This document shows, piece by piece, positions 60,592 through 64,000 of a stretch of 64,000 nt of DNA. Each line of letters opens with the position of its first letter. Position 1 is the stretch's first letter. The DNA comes from Lachnospiraceae bacterium (lineage in GTDB: Bacteria > Bacillota > Clostridia > Lachnospirales > Lachnospiraceae), in NCBI GenBank assembly GCA_022791975.1, contig JAAWAC010000044.1, positions 124,001 through 188,000 of the forward strand, given 5' to 3'. The notes under the pieces are model-generated. The model made no database searches. It saw nothing but the letters and a program-made list of their open reading frames with translations, and had not been told where the DNA came from. A program made the position numbers and the translations under genes.

Positions 60592-61908
60592 ATGGGTTTG
60601 ATAAGAGCATTGCAGGCAGCAGGAGGCTCTGTGCTGGGAGATCAGTGGAAAGAGTATTTTTATTGTGATTCCATGGACGCAGATACCTTAGCTGTCAAGG
60701 GACAGAAAAAGGTGTCCGGACGCAGCTCCAACAAAAAGGGATCGGACAACATTATTACCAATGGCTCCGTAATTGCCGTCAACGAAGGCCAGTGTATGAT
60801 CATTGTGGACCAGGGACGGGTGGCGGAGGTGTGCGCAGATGCGGGGGAATTCATCTATGACACCTCCACAGAGCCCAGCATTTTTTATGGAAGCCTGGGA
60901 AATGGTATTTTGGACAGCTTTCAGACTCTGGGCCGTCGGTTCAGCTTCGGAGGTGATACGGCCAAGGACCAGAGGGTTTACTTTATAAATCTGAAAGAGA
61001 TTATGGGAAATAAATATGGCACTTCCAATGCAGTGCCTTTCCGGGTGGTGGACCAGAATGTGGGGATTGACATTGATATTGCTATCCGCTGTCACGGAGA
61101 GTACTCTTATCGGATTACCGATCCCATTTTGTTTTACACAAATGTGTGTGGCAATGTGGAGGATTCCTTTGAGCGGGATCAGTTGGACAGTCAGCTGAAA
61201 GCAGAACTTTTGACAGCTTTGCAGCCAGCCTTTGCCCGGATATCTGCCATGGGTATTCGGTATAGCGCGTTGCCAGGGCATACCATGGAAATGGCGGCTG
61301 CTTTGAATGATATTCTTTCACAGAAATGGCGGGGACTGCGGGGGCTTTCCATTGTCTCCTTTGGCATCAATTCCGTGAAGGCTTCCGAGGAAGATGAGGC
61401 CATGCTAAAGGAGCTCCAGCGGACAGCCATTTACCGGAATCCCAATATGGCGGCAGCTCAGCTGGTAGAGGCCCAGGCGGAGGCTATGAAAACGGCGGCC
61501 GGAAACAGTGCCGGAGCTATGATGGGCTTTATGGGCATGAATATGGCCTCCCAGGCCGGTGGTGCCAATGTGCAGGGACTTTTCAATATGGGTGCTCAGC
61601 AGCCGGGAGTGGGCCAGCAATCAGGATATGGCCAGCAGCCGGGAATGGGTCAGCAATCAGGGTATGGCCAGCAGCCGAATATGCAGCAGGCTACCGGAAC
61701 GCCTGCACCAGATGCTTTTGGCTGGACCTGTAGCTGTGGCACTTTTAATAAGGGAAAATTCTGTATGGAATGTGGGCAGCCTAAGCCTGCAGGGGCAAAG
61801 ACCTACCGCTGTGATAAGTGCGGCTGGGAGCCGGAGGATAAAACCAAGCCTCCCAAATTCTGCCCAAATTGTGGAGACCCTTTTAATAATGAGGATATTG
61901 TGGGCTAA
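60592..61908 (+). CDS. SPFH-domain protein with double zinc ribbon (YdjI-like)
   Basis: 438 residues. The N-terminal SPFH-like region (about 1-290, AVNEGQCMIIVDQGRVAEVC) resembles YdjI/virion-core-like SPFH proteins. It then has a Gly/Gln/Met-rich linker with two copies of a 12-residue repeat, and a C-terminal tail with zinc ribbons (CSCGTFNKGKFCMECG and CDKCG...CPNCGDPF). In Bacillus ydjFGHI this class is linked to a PspA-type membrane stress response. ATG at 60592 follows GGGAGG. The zinc-ribbon membrane partner follows 38 bp later. Confidence 0.85.
   Translation: MGLIRALQAAGGSVLGDQWKEYFYCDSMDADTLAVKGQKKVSGRSSNKKGSDNIITNGSVIAVNEGQCMIIVDQGRVAEVCADAGEFIYDTSTEPSIFYGSLGNGILDSFQTLGRRFSFGGDTAKDQRVYFINLKEIMGNKYGTSNAVPFRVVDQNVGIDIDIAIRCHGEYSYRITDPILFYTNVCGNVEDSFERDQLDSQLKAELLTALQPAFARISAMGIRYSALPGHTMEMAAALNDILSQKWRGLRGLSIVSFGINSVKASEEDEAMLKELQRTAIYRNPNMAAAQLVEAQAEAMKTAAGNSAGAMMGFMGMNMASQAGGANVQGLFNMGAQQPGVGQQSGYGQQPGMGQQSGYGQQPNMQQATGTPAPDAFGWTCSCGTFNKGKFCMECGQPKPAGAKTYRCDKCGWEPEDKTKPPKFCPNCGDPFNNEDIVG
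61606..61677 (+). repeat. Two tandem 36-bp coding repeats in the SPFH gene
   Basis: Units 61606-61641 and 61642-61677 encode GVGQQSGYGQQP and GMGQQSGYGQQP, differing at few bases. A linker repeat, not a CRISPR. Confidence 0.85.
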
Positions 61909-61946
61909 GATATGGGAAATAGGAAGAAAAAGCAGGGATAACAGAT

Positions 61947-63065
61947 ATGAGGGATACATGGAGGGAACCTTTGGAGCAGCAAGAGCCAGAGGTGGTAAGG
62001 ACAAAAGAGGAGACAGACAGGAAATGTCCGGACTGTGGGGGCACCATGGATTTCGATCCGAGAACCGGGGGCCTTTCCTGCCCCTACTGTGGGCACAAGG
62101 AGGAGATTGTCAGCCGGGAGGAGATTCGTTCAGCTAAAGAGCTGGATTTCTCTAAAGCAGAGGAGACAGGAAACTGCAACTGGGGTGTGGAAAAGAAAGT
62201 GGTTATCTGCAAGTCCTGCGGGGCGGAGTCTGTGTACGATGCCCTGGAGATCGCCAGTGAGTGTCCTTATTGTGGTTCCAACCAGGTTATGGAGGAAAAG
62301 GGCAAAAACACTTTGGCTCCTGGTGGGGTTTGTCCCTTTCGGGTTGATAAAAAGCAGGCAGGACAGCGCTTTAAAAACTGGATGAAACATAAGTGGTTTT
62401 GTCCCAGGGAGGCCAAGGAAAAGGCAAAACTAGAGGCATTTCAGGGTATTTATCTGCCAGCCTGGACGTTTGATACCCAGACCCGCTCTAAATATCGGGC
62501 CGCCTACGGTATCCATCGTACAGTAAAAACCAAAAATGGCAGCCAGATCAGGACAGAATGGCATCATACCAGCGGTATGTATCAGGAGTTTATTGACGAC
62601 CAGCTGGTCTTTGGAAGTGATCGGTATGACAGAGGGATTTTGAACCAGATTCAGCCCTTTGCCACAGAGCAAAATGTGGAGTATAAGCCGGAGTATGTGG
62701 CCGGCTTTGGGGCAGAGCGGTATTCTGTGGGACTTAAGGAAGCCTGGGAGCGGGCCAAGCAGCTGATCACCAATCGTCTACAGCAAAATGTAGAAGACAA
62801 GGTTCGCAGAGAGACCCAGGCAGATGAGGTAGCACAGGTGCAGCTTCAAACCAGCTTTTCCCAGGTGACCTATAAATATCTTCTCCTGCCTGTGTGGATT
62901 TCCTCCTTTACCTACCATGGAAAGGTCTATCAGATTATGATCAACGGCCAGACAGGAAGAGTAGGTGGTCGGACCCCTGTTTCCTGGGTTAGGGTGGTCC
63001 TTGTGGTTCTGGGAGTTGTCCTGTTTATGTTGCTGGTTTATCTTCTGAATAATTATGTGTTTTAA
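61947..63065 (+). CDS. Zinc-ribbon membrane protein (YdjG/TFIIB-type zinc finger)
   Basis: 372 residues. Three to four zinc-ribbon-like CxxC pairs near the start (CPDCGG, CPYCGH, CKSCGA, CPYCGS), then a long soluble region with WFCPREAKEKAKLEAFQGIYLPAWTFDTQTR, and one membrane helix at the very C-terminus (about 346-368). This is the YdjG-like layout, with zinc ribbons in the cytoplasm. It is the natural partner of the SPFH protein just upstream. ATG at 61947 lies 38 bp after it. Function inferred from gene context only. Confidence 0.82.
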   Translation: MRDTWREPLEQQEPEVVRTKEETDRKCPDCGGTMDFDPRTGGLSCPYCGHKEEIVSREEIRSAKELDFSKAEETGNCNWGVEKKVVICKSCGAESVYDALEIASECPYCGSNQVMEEKGKNTLAPGGVCPFRVDKKQAGQRFKNWMKHKWFCPREAKEKAKLEAFQGIYLPAWTFDTQTRSKYRAAYGIHRTVKTKNGSQIRTEWHHTSGMYQEFIDDQLVFGSDRYDRGILNQIQPFATEQNVEYKPEYVAGFGAERYSVGLKEAWERAKQLITNRLQQNVEDKVRRETQADEVAQVQLQTSFSQVTYKYLLLPVWISSFTYHGKVYQIMINGQTGRVGGRTPVSWVRVVLVVLGVVLFMLLVYLLNNYVF

Positions 63066-63104
63066 CCCTGTTTTAGCTATCCTCCCAATTCGAAAATTTC
63101 ACGC

Positions 63105-63133
63105 TTGTCAAACCTTCCAAAAAGAGGTATACT
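63105..63133 (+). promoter_or_regulatory. Sigma-A promoter of the Nudix gene
   Basis: TTGTCA (63105-63110), 17-bp spacer, TATACT (63128-63133). Confidence 0.72.
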
Positions 63134-63175
63134 TTTCATAGTCTAAGGACACACCAGTATACGGGAGGATTTGCA

Positions 63176-63628
63176 ATGATTGAGGCAACCAGTTGCGGCG
63201 GTGTGGTAATATTTCGGGGGAAGATTCTGCTTTTATATAAAAATTATAAAAACAGATATGAAGGCTGGGTTCTTCCTAAAGGAACGGTGGAGCAGGGGGA
63301 GGACTTTAAGGATACGGCCATTCGGGAGGTCCGTGAGGAAACAGGAGTGGATGCAGCCATTATTAAATATATTGGGAAGAGCCAATATTCGTTTAATGTT
63401 CCTGAAGATACTGTAGAGAAGGATGTCCATTGGTATTTGATGATGGCTGATAACTATTACAGTAAACCACAGCGTGAGGAATATTTTGTGGATTCCGGGT
63501 ATTATAAATTTCATGAGGCCTATCATCTGTTAAAGTTTTCCAACGAAAAGCAGATTTTAGAGCGGGCCTACAATGAATATCTGGATTTGAAAAAGAGCAA
63601 TCTTTGGGGAAACCGGAAATACTTTTAG
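63176..63628 (+). CDS. Nudix hydrolase
   Basis: 150 residues. The Nudix box GTVEQGEDFKDTAIREVREETG fits GX5EX7REUXEEXGU, here with the REVREETG core (about residues 50-57). Substrate could be a nucleotide, diadenosine polyphosphate or similar phosphorylated compound. ATG at 63176 follows GGGAGG. Ended by a terminator 63632-63659. Confidence 0.92.
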   Translation: MIEATSCGGVVIFRGKILLLYKNYKNRYEGWVLPKGTVEQGEDFKDTAIREVREETGVDAAIIKYIGKSQYSFNVPEDTVEKDVHWYLMMADNYYSKPQREEYFVDSGYYKFHEAYHLLKFSNEKQILERAYNEYLDLKKSNLWGNRKYF

Positions 63629-63631
63629 GGG

Positions 63632-63659
63632 CTGTTGTGTTTCGCAACAGTCCTTTTTT
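63632..63659 (+). terminator. Terminator after the Nudix gene
   Basis: CTGTTG (63632-63637) and CAACAG (63645-63650), extendable by a G-U and a G-C pair, followed by CC and six T (63654-63659). Confidence 0.72.
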
Positions 63660-63673
63660 AAAGGAATATCGTG

Positions 63674-64000
63674 ATGAATTGGGCAGAGAATTTATATCTC
63701 AGTGATAAAACTGCGGAAAAAAAGGAAAGAATTATAAAAAAGGCCCAGCTGGGTGTGGGAATGGTGCAGGTGTATCTTATCACTCTGGCTTCCAATGAGA
63801 AAAATCTTCTGGATATTTTTCATGCCGCCCACTTAAAACAATCGGCCTTTTATCACCAGGAGCTTAATGTGGTGGGAATTGCCAAAGGCTTGGAGGATGC
63901 TCAGGAGCTGACGCTTCAAATAATCAGGGATATTTACGAGCAGACAGGAGGCTTTGATGTCCGAAGCTATTTTGTTTTTCCGGCCGGAGAACGGAAAAGA
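63674..64000 (+). CDS. Unknown protein, C-terminus beyond the window
   Basis: 109 residues read: MNWAENLYLSDKTAEKKERI, then a stretch like VGMVQVYLITLASNEKNLLD and a late TGGFDVRSYFVF. No family recognised with certainty; short cytoplasmic proteins of this appearance are common in Lachnospiraceae. ATG at 63674 with GGA 10 nt upstream, 14 bp after the terminator's T-run. It probably has its own promoter beyond the visible hairpin or depends on read-through. Confidence 0.6.
   Translation, partial: MNWAENLYLSDKTAEKKERIIKKAQLGVGMVQVYLITLASNEKNLLDIFHAAHLKQSAFYHQELNVVGIAKGLEDAQELTLQIIRDIYEQTGGFDVRSYFVFPAGERKR

Noticed and set aside
61606-61677. CRISPR-like tandem repeats
   Set aside because: Two in-frame 36-bp coding repeats without spacers.
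1-64000. tRNA/rRNA genes, insertion sequences, prophage or CRISPR arrays
   Set aside because: No transposase, integrase, tRNA-like cloverleaf or repeat array was noticed on either strand, though a careful tRNA scan could not be run.

Overview
The window looks like a chromosomal stretch of a Gram-positive, anaerobic member of the Clostridia, most likely a Lachnospiraceae gut bacterium. The signs are a clostridial-order rnfCDGEAB operon, a Csp-like germination protease (so probably a spore former), a stand-alone PurO plus AICAR transformylase in place of bifunctional PurH, Rex, an EIICBA-HPr-EI cluster, BMP/Nup-type nucleoside import, AGGAGG-like ribosome binding sites and near-consensus sigma-A promoters. 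No rRNA, tRNA, CRISPR array, insertion sequence or prophage was seen. About 60 genes fill the window, mostly on the + strand. All assignments were made by reading protein sequences and motifs, without database searches.

Layout. 1-5.6 kb (- strand): an aromatic amino acid operon aroF-tyrA-aroA continuing into an MBOAT acyltransferase and an AlgX/DHHW-like partner cut by the window edge. 5.9-10.6 kb: an EF-G-like GTPase with unusual G motifs and a possible RNA switch in its leader, then leuS. 10.7-18.5 kb: rnfCDGEAB, a Gx-transporter/NusG-II fusion, uridine kinase and a ClC-type channel. 18.5-23.5 kb: small unknown genes including a Gly/Cys-rich 'HCB' protein, then a zinc phospholipase-like gene, a UMF1 transporter and a compact subtilase, and two YdcZ-type transporters on the other strand. 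23.6-32.8 kb: a nucleoside salvage operon (deoD, ADP-ribosylglycohydrolase-like gene, BMP lipoprotein, ABC ATPase, two permeases, nucleoside hydrolase) facing a PfkB kinase. 32.9-38 kb: a flavodoxin-fold oxidoreductase and the PTS cluster, whose leader carries a terminator. 38-46 kb: a divergent peptide deformylase, an amidohydrolase, a Csp-like protease, NADP isocitrate dehydrogenase, and a second MBOAT/SGNH pair. 45.8-53.8 kb: an ABC-F ATPase divergent from rex, then alr, mazF without a visible antitoxin, yebC, a CFI-box-like protein, metY and a HAD phosphatase. 54-64 kb: a two-component system, a Cys-containing membrane protein with DUF554, purO-purH, an SPFH/zinc-ribbon pair resembling YdjI/YdjG, a Nudix hydrolase and a partial unknown gene.

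How the parts fit. Rnf couples ferredoxin:NAD+ electron flow to an ion gradient, and Rex senses the NADH/NAD+ ratio. The PTS cluster supplies PEP-driven sugar uptake. The nucleoside operon imports and cleaves nucleosides, and purO-purH completes de novo IMP synthesis. Two MBOAT/SGNH pairs suggest that two different envelope polymers are O-acylated. The strongest leads are listed as findings: the EF-G-like gene and its leader, the HPr lacking Ser46, the conditional-looking terminator before the PTS gene, the Gx/NusG-II fusion, the ADP-ribosylglycohydrolase in a nucleoside operon, the CFI-box-like gene between yebC and metY, the HCB Cys-rich protein, and the SPFH/zinc-ribbon pair.
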